Shown: positions 1 to 8,205 of the stretch, piece by piece
Layout: the number at the start of each line of letters is the position of its first letter
Position numbering within the stretch: the first letter of the stretch is position 1
Assembly: GCA_964633825.1 (NCBI GenBank)
Contig: CAZWHE010000078.1
Span: 1-17,722 of the forward strand
DNA: 17,722 nucleotides
Direction of reading: 5' to 3'
Source of the DNA: CAZWHE01 sp964633825
GTDB lineage: Bacteria > Planctomycetota > B15-G4 > CAYZWU01
The notes under the pieces: model-generated
What the model saw: only the letters and a program-made list of their open reading frames with translations
The model's database searches: none
Told to the model about the DNA's origin: nothing
Translations under genes and position numbers: made by a program

Positions 1-12
1 AGGGCTCATTCA

Positions 13-32
13 TCCACGGGTCAACCCGTGGA
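13..32. repeat. Perfect hairpin, possibly an IS200/IS605-type or REP-like end
   Basis: An 8-bp stem (TCCACGGG pairing with CCCGTGGA) closes a TCAA loop and is preceded by CATTCA and followed by ATTCTG. The layout of 'TTCATCC' + hairpin + 'TTCTG' resembles the hairpin ends of IS200/IS605-family elements and their REP-like derivatives, judged from memory. No transposase is visible, so it is at most an element end cut by the window edge or an isolated repeat. There is no U-run after the stem, so it does not look like an intrinsic terminator. Confidence 0.4.
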
Positions 33-58
33 ATTCTGTCTTCGACCGCTTAAATTAA

Positions 59-221
59 CAACACATCTGTTGCCAACACTTTTGTTGGCAACATTGATAA
101 AAGCATACCCTAACTGATTGGAAGGTCAAGTTTATTACAACAAATTTGTTGGCGCCGAAGGTGTTTATGTATTATCTGATAATTCTTAATGACTTACGTC
201 ATTCTAAAAATAATATTTAGA
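59..221. promoter_or_regulatory. Palindrome-dense intergenic region downstream of the pyrimidine operon
   Basis: This AT-rich gene-free stretch holds several inverted repeats. CAACA/TGTTG half-sites recur at 59-63, 68-72, 74-78, 83-87 and 89-93, forming a perfect 11-bp stem (68-78 with 83-93, loop CTTT). A further perfect palindrome, CAACAAATTTGTTG, lies at 138-151. ATTATC-T-GATAAT lies at 171-183, AATGAC-TTAC-GTCATT at 188-203, and TCTAAA-N7-TTTAGA at 203-221. The region follows the stop of the last operon gene (minus strand). It could combine a transcription end with an operator for a gene to the left of the window. The half-site repetition favours protein binding, but no binding protein can be named. 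Confidence 0.4.
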
Positions 222-248
222 TAAATTGAGTATTTCGCACTCCCCCCC

Positions 249-1568
249 TCACCCCTCGAAAGCCTTGTCCGTGATATCGAGGCCGCGGTCGATGATGGAG
301 AACCCCCCGCGAAGCTCCTCCTCGGTGATGCAGAGGGGCGGGTTGCACATGAAGCTCCCCCACCGGATGAAGGTGAAAAGACCGTTGTCGCGGAAGAAGG
401 CGCCGAGCTCGTTCATCACCGGGCTCGAGCCGTTGTAGGGCGCAAAGGGCTCGCCGGAAGCGTTCTTCCGCACGTCGATCATGCCGAAGAGGCCGATGCA
501 GCGCCCCTCGCGGACGGAGGGGTGCTTCTCCTTCAGGCGGTCCATCTCGGCGCGCATCACCTTCCCCATGCGGGCCGCGTTCTCGACGATCCCCTCGTCG
601 ATGAGAACCCGCACGGCGGCCTCGGCCGCGGCCAGGCCGAGGGGGTGCGAGTTGTAGGTGAGCCCGCCCCAGAAGACGTTCTTTTCGAAGTGCTCGGCAA
701 TGGCGTCGGTCACGCCGACCGCGCCGAGGGGCGCGTACGAGCTCGTCAGCCCCTTCGCCATGGTGAGAATGTCGGGCGTGATGCCGCCGTACTCGAAGGC
801 GAACATCTTCCCCGTCCGGCCGAAGCCGCACATCACCTCATCGCAGACGAGGAGGATGCCGTGACGGTCGAGGAGCTCGCGCAGCCCCTTAAGATAGCCG
901 TCGGGCGGGGGCAGGATCCCGTTCGTGCCGGTCACGGTCTCGATGAACAGGGCCGCGATGTTCTGCGGCCCCTCGTACATGATCGTCTCCTCGAGGTAGC
1001 GGAGGTTGTTGGCCGTCTTCTCGGCGTCGGTCGCGCCGAAAGAGTAGCCGTACGGCTCGGGATCGAGAACGCGGATGAAGCCGGGCGCGCCCGGCTCGGT
1101 CGGCCAGCGCCGCGGGTCGCCCGTGAGCTGCATGCCCACGTGGGTCGCGCCGTGGTAGCTCCTGTAGCGGCTTAAAATCTTGAACCGCCCCGAGTAGAGG
1201 CGCGCGATCTTGACGGCGTTCTCCACCGCCTCGGCGCCGGCGTTGGTGAAGAAGAAGGTGTTGATGTCGCCGGGCACCACATCGGCGAGGAGCTTCCCCA
1301 CGCGGGCCCGGACCTCGGTCGCCGTGCCGGGAAAGACGAAGTTGAGCGAGTCGATCTGCTTCTTCATCGCCTCGCGCACCTTCGGGTGGCCGTGGCCGAT
1401 GTTGACGCACATGAGCTGGCTGTTGAAGTCGAGAATGCGCTCCCCTTCCGGGGTGTAGAGCCAGACCCCCTCGGCGCGCGCCACGGGAAGAGGCTTCACC
1501 GCCTCCCCCATGGACCAGCAGTAGAGGGTGTGCTTCTTGCAGAGGTCGATCATCTCTCGAGAGTTCAT
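249..1568 (-). CDS. Class III PLP-dependent aminotransferase, probable beta-alanine (omega-amino acid) transaminase
   Basis: The 439-residue protein has the full length and motifs of fold-type I, class III aminotransferases: a phosphate-binding TNAGAEAVENAVK stretch (about 108-120), YHGAT (138-142), the CDEVMCGFGRTG motif with the PLP-pyridine aspartate (D243), and the Schiff-base lysine K272 in TMAKG. The start ATG has GGAG 7 nt upstream. It is the last gene of the pyrimidine operon, after mmsA. There it would convert beta-alanine (and beta-aminoisobutyrate from thymine) to malonate (or methylmalonate) semialdehyde, the substrate of the neighbouring MmsA. The amino acceptor (pyruvate or 2-oxoglutarate) cannot be read from sequence. 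Relatives annotated as taurine-2-oxoglutarate transaminases look similar from memory, so the substrate call rests on context. Confidence 0.85.
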   Translation of the reverse strand: MNSREMIDLCKKHTLYCWSMGEAVKPLPVARAEGVWLYTPEGERILDFNSQLMCVNIGHGHPKVREAMKKQIDSLNFVFPGTATEVRARVGKLLADVVPGDINTFFFTNAGAEAVENAVKIARLYSGRFKILSRYRSYHGATHVGMQLTGDPRRWPTEPGAPGFIRVLDPEPYGYSFGATDAEKTANNLRYLEETIMYEGPQNIAALFIETVTGTNGILPPPDGYLKGLRELLDRHGILLVCDEVMCGFGRTGKMFAFEYGGITPDILTMAKGLTSSYAPLGAVGVTDAIAEHFEKNVFWGGLTYNSHPLGLAAAEAAVRVLIDEGIVENAARMGKVMRAEMDRLKEKHPSVREGRCIGLFGMIDVRKNASGEPFAPYNGSSPVMNELGAFFRDNGLFTFIRWGSFMCNPPLCITEEELRGGFSIIDRGLDITDKAFEG

Positions 1569-1590
1569 TTTTCAACTCCACCTTGTTCCG

Positions 1591-1622
1591 CAAAGGGCCG
1601 CTGCCCCGCACAAAGGGCCGCT
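1591..1622. repeat. 12-bp direct repeat between mmsA and the aminotransferase gene
   Basis: CAAAGGGCCGCT occurs twice, at 1591-1602 and 1611-1622, 20 bp apart, in the short gap between the mmsA stop and the aminotransferase start; the second copy reaches the mmsA stop codon. It looks like a small local duplication. No function is evident. Confidence 0.6.
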
Positions 1623-3142
1623 TATGACATCCACGTCTCGTCTTCATGGGTCGCCCACTTGGCCGTCACCTTGCGCGGCCGCGTCCAGAACCGGAACCCG
1701 TCGTATCCAGTGAGATCGCCGTGGCCGAACTTCGAGGCGTTCCACCCGCCGAAGGAGAAGGGCTCGCGCGGCACGGGAACGCCGATGTTCACGCCGCACA
1801 TGCCGGCCTCGAAGCGCTCGATGGCGTAACGCGCCACGCCGCCCCGCGTGGTGAAGACGGCCGCCGCGTTGCCGTAAGGATTCGCGTTCTCCAGGGCGAT
1901 CGCGTCGTCGATCGTGTCGGCATGGACGATGCAGAGGACGGGGCCGAAGATCTCGTCCTTGTAGGCGGGCATGTCGATTGTTACGTCGTCGATGATGGTC
2001 GGACCGATCCAGTACCCGGGACATCCCTCCACCCTGGCGCCCCGGCCGTCGACGATCACCGTGGCCCCCATCTTCTCGGCCGAGTCGATGTAGCCCGTGA
2101 TCCGCTCCATGGCGGCCTCGCTGACGATCGATCCCATCTCCTCGCCGAGCTTGATCGCGCGTACGCAATCGGAAATGCGGTCGATGATGCGCCCCACGTC
2201 GCCCACGGCGACCATGACGGCGGCCGCCATGCAGCGCTGGCCCGAGCACCCGGTGAAGGAAGCCGCCATGGTGTCGGCCGTCAGCTCCACGTCGGCGTCG
2301 GGGACGACGATGAGGTGGTTCTTGGCCGACCCGAGACAGAGGGCGCGCTTGCCGGCCGCGGCGGCACGGCCGTAAACAGCGCGCGCCACGCGGGTCGAGC
2401 CGACGAAGCCGACGGCCTTCACGTCCTCGTGGTCCACGAGGGCCTCGACCGCCTCCCTCACACCGTTGACCACGTTGAACACGCCCGCCGGAAGGCCGGC
2501 CTCGTCGAGAAGGGCCGCGAGCTTCATCGCCCCGAAGGGGACCTGCTCCGATGGCTTGAGCACAAAGCTGTTTCCGGCCACGAGGGCCTGGGGAAGCATC
2601 CAGAGCGGCACCATGGTCGGAAAGTTGAAGGGCGTCACACCCATGCAGACGCCGAGCGGCTCGTAGGTCACTGAGCAGTTGATGCCGCGGCTCACGTCGA
2701 TCTGGCCGCCCGGCGCCATGTTGGGAAGGGAGCACCCCATCTCGACGCACTCGATCGCCTTGAGCACGCTCCCCTCGCCCTGCTCGCGCACCTTGCCGTT
2801 CTCGTGGGAGACGAGCCAGACGAGCTCCTCCTGATCGCGCTCCATGTACTGTTTCAGGCGGTAGAGGACCTGCACCCGCTCCTTCAGCGGGGTCTCCCGC
2901 CACGCCGGGAACGCCGCCTTCGCCGCCTCGACCGCTGCGGCCGCGTCCTCGGCCGAAGAGAGCGTGACCGAGCCCATCTCTTTTCCGTGGCGCGGGTTGA
3001 TCACGGGGAGGCTTCCCGCCGACCCGTCGCACCAGGCGCCGCCGATCCAGTTCTTGACCGGCACATACTCTGTGAACCCGTAGCTCCGCGCTTCGAAGGG
3101 AGGCGGGTAGGCTTCCGCCGGCTGCTTATCTCTTCGCGTCAT
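1622..3142 (-). CDS. mmsA: CoA-acylating (methyl)malonate-semialdehyde dehydrogenase
   Basis: The 506-residue protein matches the MmsA branch of the aldehyde dehydrogenase superfamily. Visible motifs are the cofactor-binding TPFNFP (170-175) and LKPSEQVP (195-202), GFVGSTRVA (245-253), and LGSAKNH in place of the general-base glutamate motif of ordinary ALDHs, as is usual for CoA-acylating MmsA. The catalytic cysteine C304 lies in GCSGQRC, and the C-terminal part contains EIFGPVL. Family members oxidise malonate or methylmalonate semialdehyde with NAD+ and CoA to acetyl-CoA or propionyl-CoA plus CO2, a fitting last step for this operon. It starts 2 nt after the dihydropyrimidinase stop, so the two are very likely co-transcribed. 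About 25 extra residues precede the core fold. Confidence 0.92.
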   Translation of the reverse strand: MTRRDKQPAEAYPPPFEARSYGFTEYVPVKNWIGGAWCDGSAGSLPVINPRHGKEMGSVTLSSAEDAAAAVEAAKAAFPAWRETPLKERVQVLYRLKQYMERDQEELVWLVSHENGKVREQGEGSVLKAIECVEMGCSLPNMAPGGQIDVSRGINCSVTYEPLGVCMGVTPFNFPTMVPLWMLPQALVAGNSFVLKPSEQVPFGAMKLAALLDEAGLPAGVFNVVNGVREAVEALVDHEDVKAVGFVGSTRVARAVYGRAAAAGKRALCLGSAKNHLIVVPDADVELTADTMAASFTGCSGQRCMAAAVMVAVGDVGRIIDRISDCVRAIKLGEEMGSIVSEAAMERITGYIDSAEKMGATVIVDGRGARVEGCPGYWIGPTIIDDVTIDMPAYKDEIFGPVLCIVHADTIDDAIALENANPYGNAAAVFTTRGGVARYAIERFEAGMCGVNIGVPVPREPFSFGGWNASKFGHGDLTGYDGFRFWTRPRKVTAKWATHEDETWMS

Positions 3143-3144
3143 GG

Positions 3145-4539
3145 TCAGATCCTTTCTCTTGCGGCAAAGGGCGTTCTCGGAATGAACTCTCCCCGTCCCG
3201 GCTTTCCCACATAATCACCGTCCCGGGCGATCACGTCGCCGCGGGAGAGGACGACCTCGGGCATCCCCTTGAGCTCGAAACCCTCGAAGGCCGAATAGTC
3301 GCAGCGATGCTTCGATGTTTTGACCGAAACCACCCCCTCCTTCGCGGGATCGAAGACGATCACGTCCCCGTCGGCGCCCACTACGATTGCGCCCTTTTTC
3401 GGGGCGAGGCCGAAGAGGCTCGCCGGGTTGGCGGCCGTCAGCTCGACGAAGCGGTTCGGCGAGATCCGGTCCCCGTGCACGCCCGCTGTCCAGAGGACGT
3501 TGAGCCGGTCCCCCACGCCGGGCGCGCCGTTCGGGATCTTGGTGAAGTCATGGCGGCCCATCTCCTTCTGTTCCTTGAAATTGAAGGAGCAGTGGTCGGT
3601 GGCCACGACCTGGATCGAACCGTCGGCCAGCCCGGCCCAGAGCTCCTCCCTGTTGCCGGCCTCGCGCAGGGGCGGCGACATGACCCACTTGGCCGCCTCG
3701 AAACCGCCCTCGTGGTATTTCGTCGAGTCGAGAACCAGGTACTGTGGGCAGGTCTCGCAGAAGACTTCCTGCCCGAGGGCGCGCGCCAGTCGGATCGAGT
3801 CGAGGGCGTCGCCGCTGCTCAGGTGAACGATGTAGAGGGGCTGGCCGGCCACGCGGGCGAGTGCGATGGCGCGCGCCGCCGATTCCCCCTCGGCTATGGC
3901 GGGGTGCGCTTCCTCGTGATAGCGCGCCTCGAGCTTGCCTTCGGCGCGGAGCCTGTCGGTGAGCCAGACGAGCATGTCGCCGTTCTCGGCGTGAACCTGG
4001 ATGAGGGCGCCCAGGTCGCGCGCCGTGTCGAGGGCGGTCAGGAACTCGCCGTCCTCCACCATGAGCGCGCCCTTGTAGGCGAGGAAGCACTTGAAGCTCA
4101 CCACCCCCCTGGAAACCATGTCGGCCATTCCGGCCGCCACATCGTCGTTGAACTCGACGAGGGCCATGTGGAAGCCGTAGTCGACGACGGCTTTTCCGCG
4201 CGCCTTCCCCTGCCAGACATCGAGGGCCTCGGCGAGGGGCTGACCGTGTGCGGGAATGGCGAAGTCGATGATCGTCGTCGTGCCGCCCACGGCGGCCGCC
4301 CTGGTCCCTGTCTCGAAATCATCGGACGTGACCGTTCCCATGAAGGGCATGTCGAGGTGGGTGTGCACGTCCACGCCGCCCGGCATGACGAACCGGTCCC
4401 GGGCGTCGATCACGTCCTCTCCCGGGGCGGACTCGAGCGTCCTCGCGATCTCGGTGATGACGCCCTCCCTGATCCGCACGTCGGCGGGGTAGGTCTCCTT
4501 CGCCGTGATGACGGTGCCGCCTTGAATGAGCGTGTTCAT
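3145..4539 (-). CDS. hydA: Dihydropyrimidinase (D-hydantoinase family)
   Basis: This is a 464-residue cyclic amidohydrolase (numbering here counts one residue upstream, from the TTG at 4542). It carries the full binuclear metal set of the family: HTH in GVDVHTHLD (H60, H62), the carbamylated lysine K151 in SFKCFLAYKG, H184 in VHAENGD, H240 in IVHLSSG and D316 in ATDHCSF. It would hydrolyse dihydrouracil or dihydrothymine to the N-carbamoyl-beta-amino acid, after PreTA and before PydC. The start chosen is ATG at 4539, which has GGAGG 6 nt upstream; the TTG one codon earlier is less likely. The operon context argues for dihydropyrimidinase over a generic hydantoinase or allantoinase. Confidence 0.93.
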   Translation of the reverse strand: MNTLIQGGTVITAKETYPADVRIREGVITEIARTLESAPGEDVIDARDRFVMPGGVDVHTHLDMPFMGTVTSDDFETGTRAAAVGGTTTIIDFAIPAHGQPLAEALDVWQGKARGKAVVDYGFHMALVEFNDDVAAGMADMVSRGVVSFKCFLAYKGALMVEDGEFLTALDTARDLGALIQVHAENGDMLVWLTDRLRAEGKLEARYHEEAHPAIAEGESAARAIALARVAGQPLYIVHLSSGDALDSIRLARALGQEVFCETCPQYLVLDSTKYHEGGFEAAKWVMSPPLREAGNREELWAGLADGSIQVVATDHCSFNFKEQKEMGRHDFTKIPNGAPGVGDRLNVLWTAGVHGDRISPNRFVELTAANPASLFGLAPKKGAIVVGADGDVIVFDPAKEGVVSVKTSKHRCDYSAFEGFELKGMPEVVLSRGDVIARDGDYVGKPGRGEFIPRTPFAARERI

Positions 4540-4590
4540 CAATTTCCTCCCGTATGGTTCACTGCGGAGCGCGACGTTTCTTTGACAGAT

Positions 4591-5463
4591 TTACGGCAGA
4601 AGCCGGACCATGTCCTCGTAAGTCTCGGGACGGCGGTCCCGGTAGAACTGCCAGAGGTCGCGCACCTCGTTGATCACGTCGAAGTCGAGCTCGGCCGTAA
4701 GAAGCTCGTCCCCATCCTCACAGGCCTCGGCCACGACCTGGCCCCTCGGATCGACGAAGTAGGAGGTTCCGTAGAACTTCCCGATCTCCCAGGGCTTCTC
4801 CATGCCGACGCGGTTGATGCACCCCATGAAATAGCCGTTCGCCACGGCGTGGGCGGGCTGTTCGAGCTTCCAGAGATACTGGGAGAGGCCGGCCACCGTG
4901 GCCGAGGGGTTGAAAACGATCTCCGCGCCGGCGAGGCCGAGGAGGCGCGCCCCCTCGGGGAAGTGGCGGTCGTAGCAAATGTAGACCCCCACCGTGCCGT
5001 AGCGCGTTTCGAACACGGGATAGCCCGTGTTCCCGGGCTTGAAGAAGAACTTCTCCCAGAACCCGGCCACGTGGGGGATGTGGTTTTTCCGGTACGTGCC
5101 GGCGAGGGAGCCGTCCGCGTCGATGACGGCGGCCGTGTTGTAGTAGACGCCGGGCGCGACCTTTTCATAGATCGGAACGACGAGGACCATCTCGTGCCTC
5201 TTTGCTTGCTCCTGCATCCGCTCCACAGTGGGCCCCGGGATCGGCTCGGCCGTGGCGTACCACTTGGCGTCCTGCGATGGGGGAAAGTAGGGCGTGGAAA
5301 AGATCTCCTGGAGACAGAGGATCCGGACGCCCTGCCTGCCGGCGTCTTCGATCATCTTCTCGTGCTTGACGATCATGGCCTCGACGATCTCGGGGATAGG
5401 GGCCTCTTCCGCCTGGACGGGAAGGCCGGCCTGGATGATTCCGCATTTGACGGGTCTCGACAT
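4591..5463 (-). CDS. pydC: Beta-ureidopropionase (N-carbamoyl-beta-alanine amidohydrolase), nitrilase superfamily
   Basis: The 290-residue protein has the Glu-Lys-Cys catalytic triad of the nitrilase superfamily: E53 in LCLQEIFS, K126 in YRKNHIP and C163 in YICYDRHFPE. It would release ammonia and CO2 from N-carbamoyl-beta-alanine to give beta-alanine, linking the dihydropyrimidinase to the aminotransferase. The ATG at 5463 (MSRPVKCG) is preceded by AAGGAG at 7 nt. The reading frame stays open further upstream, but that part runs antisense-like over preA and is not coding. An N-carbamoylputrescine amidase is the main alternative by fold; the operon position makes the ureidopropionase role much more likely. 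Confidence 0.92.
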   Translation of the reverse strand: MSRPVKCGIIQAGLPVQAEEAPIPEIVEAMIVKHEKMIEDAGRQGVRILCLQEIFSTPYFPPSQDAKWYATAEPIPGPTVERMQEQAKRHEMVLVVPIYEKVAPGVYYNTAAVIDADGSLAGTYRKNHIPHVAGFWEKFFFKPGNTGYPVFETRYGTVGVYICYDRHFPEGARLLGLAGAEIVFNPSATVAGLSQYLWKLEQPAHAVANGYFMGCINRVGMEKPWEIGKFYGTSYFVDPRGQVVAEACEDGDELLTAELDFDVINEVRDLWQFYRDRRPETYEDMVRLLP

Positions 5464-5501
5464 CTCTATTCTCCTTTTGCAGTCGCTCGATGATCGTCCG
5501 G

Positions 5502-6794
5502 TCACTCGCTCTGACGCGCCATCCGCTCCCCCCACGTCTCGGGCGGGAGCCCGGTCTCTTTCTCCTTCTTGGTGATGCACCCGGCCACGGGACAGACGAG
5601 GGAGCAGAGATTGCACCCCACGCACCGCTCCTCGTCGACCCACGGGATCCTGTGCTCCGTCCCGGAGACGCGGACAAGGGGCTCGGGATCGAGGTTTTCG
5701 GGAAGCACGATCGCCTGGTGCCCTCCGTCGCGGCAGGCCGGGAAGCAGACCTGGCAGCCGATGCACTTCTCCGGATCGATGGAGGCCTTGACCTTGTAGT
5801 TGAGGTTGAGGTCGTTCCAGTCGACGAAGCTCCCGATCGCCCGGCCGATGAAGTCGTCGCACCTTTTGAATCCCTTGCCGTCCATCCAGTCGCCGAGGCC
5901 GTCGATCATGTCGCGCACTATGCGAAAGCCCTTGAGCATCACCTCGGTGCAGACCTGAACCGTCGCGGCGCCGAGGAGCATGAACTCGACGGCGTCGCGC
6001 CAGGAACCGATCCCGCCGATGCCCGAGATGGGCACGTTCACCTCTTGGTCCCGGGCGAGGGACGCCACCATGTGAAGGGCCACGGGCCGGACCGCCGCGC
6101 CCGCGAACCCGCCGTGGCTCGAGCGGCCGTCCACAACGGGAAGGGGCACGAAGCGGTCGATGTCGACGCCGGCGATGCTCTTCAGCGTGTTGATCAGCGC
6201 GAGCCCGTCGGCGCCGGCCTTTACGGCGGCCCTCCCCGGTTCGTTGATGTCGGTGATGTTGGGCGTGAGCTTGACGAAGACGGGCTTTTTCGCAACGGCC
6301 TTGACCCACTTGGTGATCGCGTCGATCGCTTTCAGGTCCTGGCCCACGGCCGATCCCATGCCGCGCTCGCACATCCCGTGGGGGCACCCGAAGTTGAGCT
6401 CGAAACCGTCCGCGCCGGCTGACTCGCACCAACGGACGAGCTCTTCCCACTGCTTTCGTTCGCCCGTCATGATCGACGCGATCACGGCGTGATTGGGCCA
6501 TTTCTTCTTGAGCGCCTCGATCTCCGAGAGGTTGTCCCTCAGGGGACGATCGGAGATGAGCTCGAGGTTGTTGATTCCCACGATCCGGCCGCTCCGGTTT
6601 CGGATGCCGCCCAGGCGGGATGAGACATTGACGACCACATCATCCTCGTGGCCCAGGGTCTTCCAGACCGCACCCCCCCACCCGAGATCGAAGGCGCGCT
6701 CCACCTGCCAGCCCGTGTTGCTCGGCGGAGCGGACGCGAGCCAGAAGGGGTTGGGCGATTGGACGCCGGCAAAATCGACGGAGAGGTCTGTCAT
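5502..6794 (-). CDS. preA: Dihydropyrimidine dehydrogenase, catalytic subunit PreA
   Basis: The 430-residue protein has an N-terminal FMN-binding TIM-barrel domain like dihydroorotate dehydrogenase (about 1-300). Visible motifs include FELNFGCPHGMCERGMG (131-147), VKLTPNITDI (174-183) and SGIGGIGSW (257-265). The C-terminal domain carries two 4Fe-4S cluster motifs: C344/C347/C350/C354 and C391/C394/C397/C401. With PreT it would reduce uracil and thymine to the dihydro forms. The position matching the active-site cysteine of mammalian dihydropyrimidine dehydrogenase (ACGQD) appears to be V150 here; from memory other bacterial PreA proteins also lack Cys at this place. The start overlaps the preT stop by 4 nt (ATGA), implying translational coupling and matched subunit amounts. 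Confidence 0.95.
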   Translation of the reverse strand: MTDLSVDFAGVQSPNPFWLASAPPSNTGWQVERAFDLGWGGAVWKTLGHEDDVVVNVSSRLGGIRNRSGRIVGINNLELISDRPLRDNLSEIEALKKKWPNHAVIASIMTGERKQWEELVRWCESAGADGFELNFGCPHGMCERGMGSAVGQDLKAIDAITKWVKAVAKKPVFVKLTPNITDINEPGRAAVKAGADGLALINTLKSIAGVDIDRFVPLPVVDGRSSHGGFAGAAVRPVALHMVASLARDQEVNVPISGIGGIGSWRDAVEFMLLGAATVQVCTEVMLKGFRIVRDMIDGLGDWMDGKGFKRCDDFIGRAIGSFVDWNDLNLNYKVKASIDPEKCIGCQVCFPACRDGGHQAIVLPENLDPEPLVRVSGTEHRIPWVDEERCVGCNLCSLVCPVAGCITKKEKETGLPPETWGERMARQSE

Positions 6795-8167
6795 GGCCGG
6801 CCCCCTTTCTCCGAAGAAGCGAGATAGCGGTCGATGGCGCGCGCCGCCCGGAGCCCTTCCGCGGCGGCGTTGACCACCTCCCGCCCCCCGTTGGCGCAGT
6901 CGCCGCCGGCGAACCAGCCGGGTCGGCTCGCGGCGCCGCTCTCCGGTGCGACGGCGATCCTGTTCCCGTCAAAGGCGATGTCGCCGGGCAGGCCGGGAAG
7001 GGTCTCCTTCGGGCCGGCCTGTCCGAGGGCCATTACCACGGCGTCGCCCGCGATCTCGTGCTCGGAATCGGGTACGGGAACGGGCGCGGGGCGGCCGCTA
7101 TCGTCGATCTCGCCCGCCTCCATCGTGATGCACCTGAGGCCGGCCACTTTCCCGTCCTTCAGAATGATTTCTATGGGAAGGGTCATGAAACGCCCTTCCA
7201 CTCCAAGAAGCTTGGCCGCCTCCCACTCGTGGAAATAACCTTTCATCCTCTCCTCGGCGCGGCGGTAGACGAGCACCACCTCGGGTACGCCGAGCTCGAG
7301 AAGGGTGCGGGCCGCGTCGATGGCCGAGTTCCCGCCGCCCACGCAGAGGACGCGCTTCCAGGGGAGGGGCTGATCCATGGTTTCTGTCTTGAGCTTCTCG
7401 AGGAGCTCGATGGCGCCGATCACGCCGGCCGCGTCCTCGCCCGGGATCCCGAGCCTCCTGTCCGGGCCGAGGCCGGCGCCGATGAAGAGAGCGTCGAACT
7501 CCTTCTCGATCTCGTCGAAGCCCACATCGACGCCGACGCGCACATCGGTCTGGATCTCGACGCCGGCTTCGAGGAGCCAGTCGAGCTCGGCCAGGGGAAG
7601 GTCGGCGTGCATCTTGTGCGGCGCGATGGCGAGGGTGTTGAGCCCGCCCGGGAGGGAGCGCGCCTCGAAGAGGACGGCCTCGTGGCCGAGGAGGGCGAGC
7701 TCGTGGCCGCAGGCGATGGCGGCCGGCCCGGCGCCCACGAGGGCGACCTTCCTCCCCGTGGCCGGCGCACGCTCGAAGATGTTCTCCCCGCGGCTTCGCA
7801 CCCTGTTGACGACGTAGCGCTGCAGCCGGTTGATGGAGATCGGCTCCTGGCCGTCGATCCGGGCGAGAACACATTCGCCCATGCAGAGGACATTGGTGGG
7901 ACAGACGCAGCCGCACGTTTCACCGAGAATGTTGGCCGAAAGGACGAGCCGGGCGGCGGCCTTGAAGGCGCCCGTGCGGATCGAGCGGATGAACTCGGCC
8001 ACATCGACGGACGCCGGACACCCCTTCGCACAGGGTGCGTCGTGGCAATAGAGACACCGGGCCGCCTCGGCCAGGGCCTCGGTCTCGGTCCAGGGCCGCT
8101 CGCCGGGCGGGACCGCTTTCTCGGCCCGTTCCGCGGCGAGCCTCTTCGCAAAGGACGAATCAGCCAT
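6791..8167 (-). CDS. preT: Dihydropyrimidine dehydrogenase, NAD(P)H/FAD subunit PreT
   Basis: The 458-residue flavoprotein resembles the N-terminal half of eukaryotic dihydropyrimidine dehydrogenase and the small subunit of glutamate synthase. It has N-terminal Fe-S cysteines (C38, C41, C46, C50; then C85-C99 in ETCGCVCPTNVLCMGEC), an FAD-binding GAGPA (145-149), and a second dinucleotide site GGGNSA (277-282). It would accept electrons from NAD(P)H and pass them to PreA. The start chosen is ATG 8167 (MADSSFAK), with AAGAGG about 5 nt upstream. An in-frame ATG at 8215 would begin inside the adjacent inverted repeat and has no family support. It is the first gene of the operon, so the promoter should lie at or within the MITE-like element upstream. 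Confidence 0.94.
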   Translation of the reverse strand: MADSSFAKRLAAERAEKAVPPGERPWTETEALAEAARCLYCHDAPCAKGCPASVDVAEFIRSIRTGAFKAAARLVLSANILGETCGCVCPTNVLCMGECVLARIDGQEPISINRLQRYVVNRVRSRGENIFERAPATGRKVALVGAGPAAIACGHELALLGHEAVLFEARSLPGGLNTLAIAPHKMHADLPLAELDWLLEAGVEIQTDVRVGVDVGFDEIEKEFDALFIGAGLGPDRRLGIPGEDAAGVIGAIELLEKLKTETMDQPLPWKRVLCVGGGNSAIDAARTLLELGVPEVVLVYRRAEERMKGYFHEWEAAKLLGVEGRFMTLPIEIILKDGKVAGLRCITMEAGEIDDSGRPAPVPVPDSEHEIAGDAVVMALGQAGPKETLPGLPGDIAFDGNRIAVAPESGAASRPGWFAGGDCANGGREVVNAAAEGLRAARAIDRYLASSEKGGRP

Positions 8168-8205
8168 CGGCGCCTCTTCCCTTAAAAAAAAGCCAGGAGT
8201 GGAGG

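Noticed and set aside
3307..5493. 728-codon open frame on the plus strand
   Set aside because: It runs antisense to the dihydropyrimidinase and pydC genes in GC-rich DNA, has no recognisable domain, and its composition is typical of a shadow frame.
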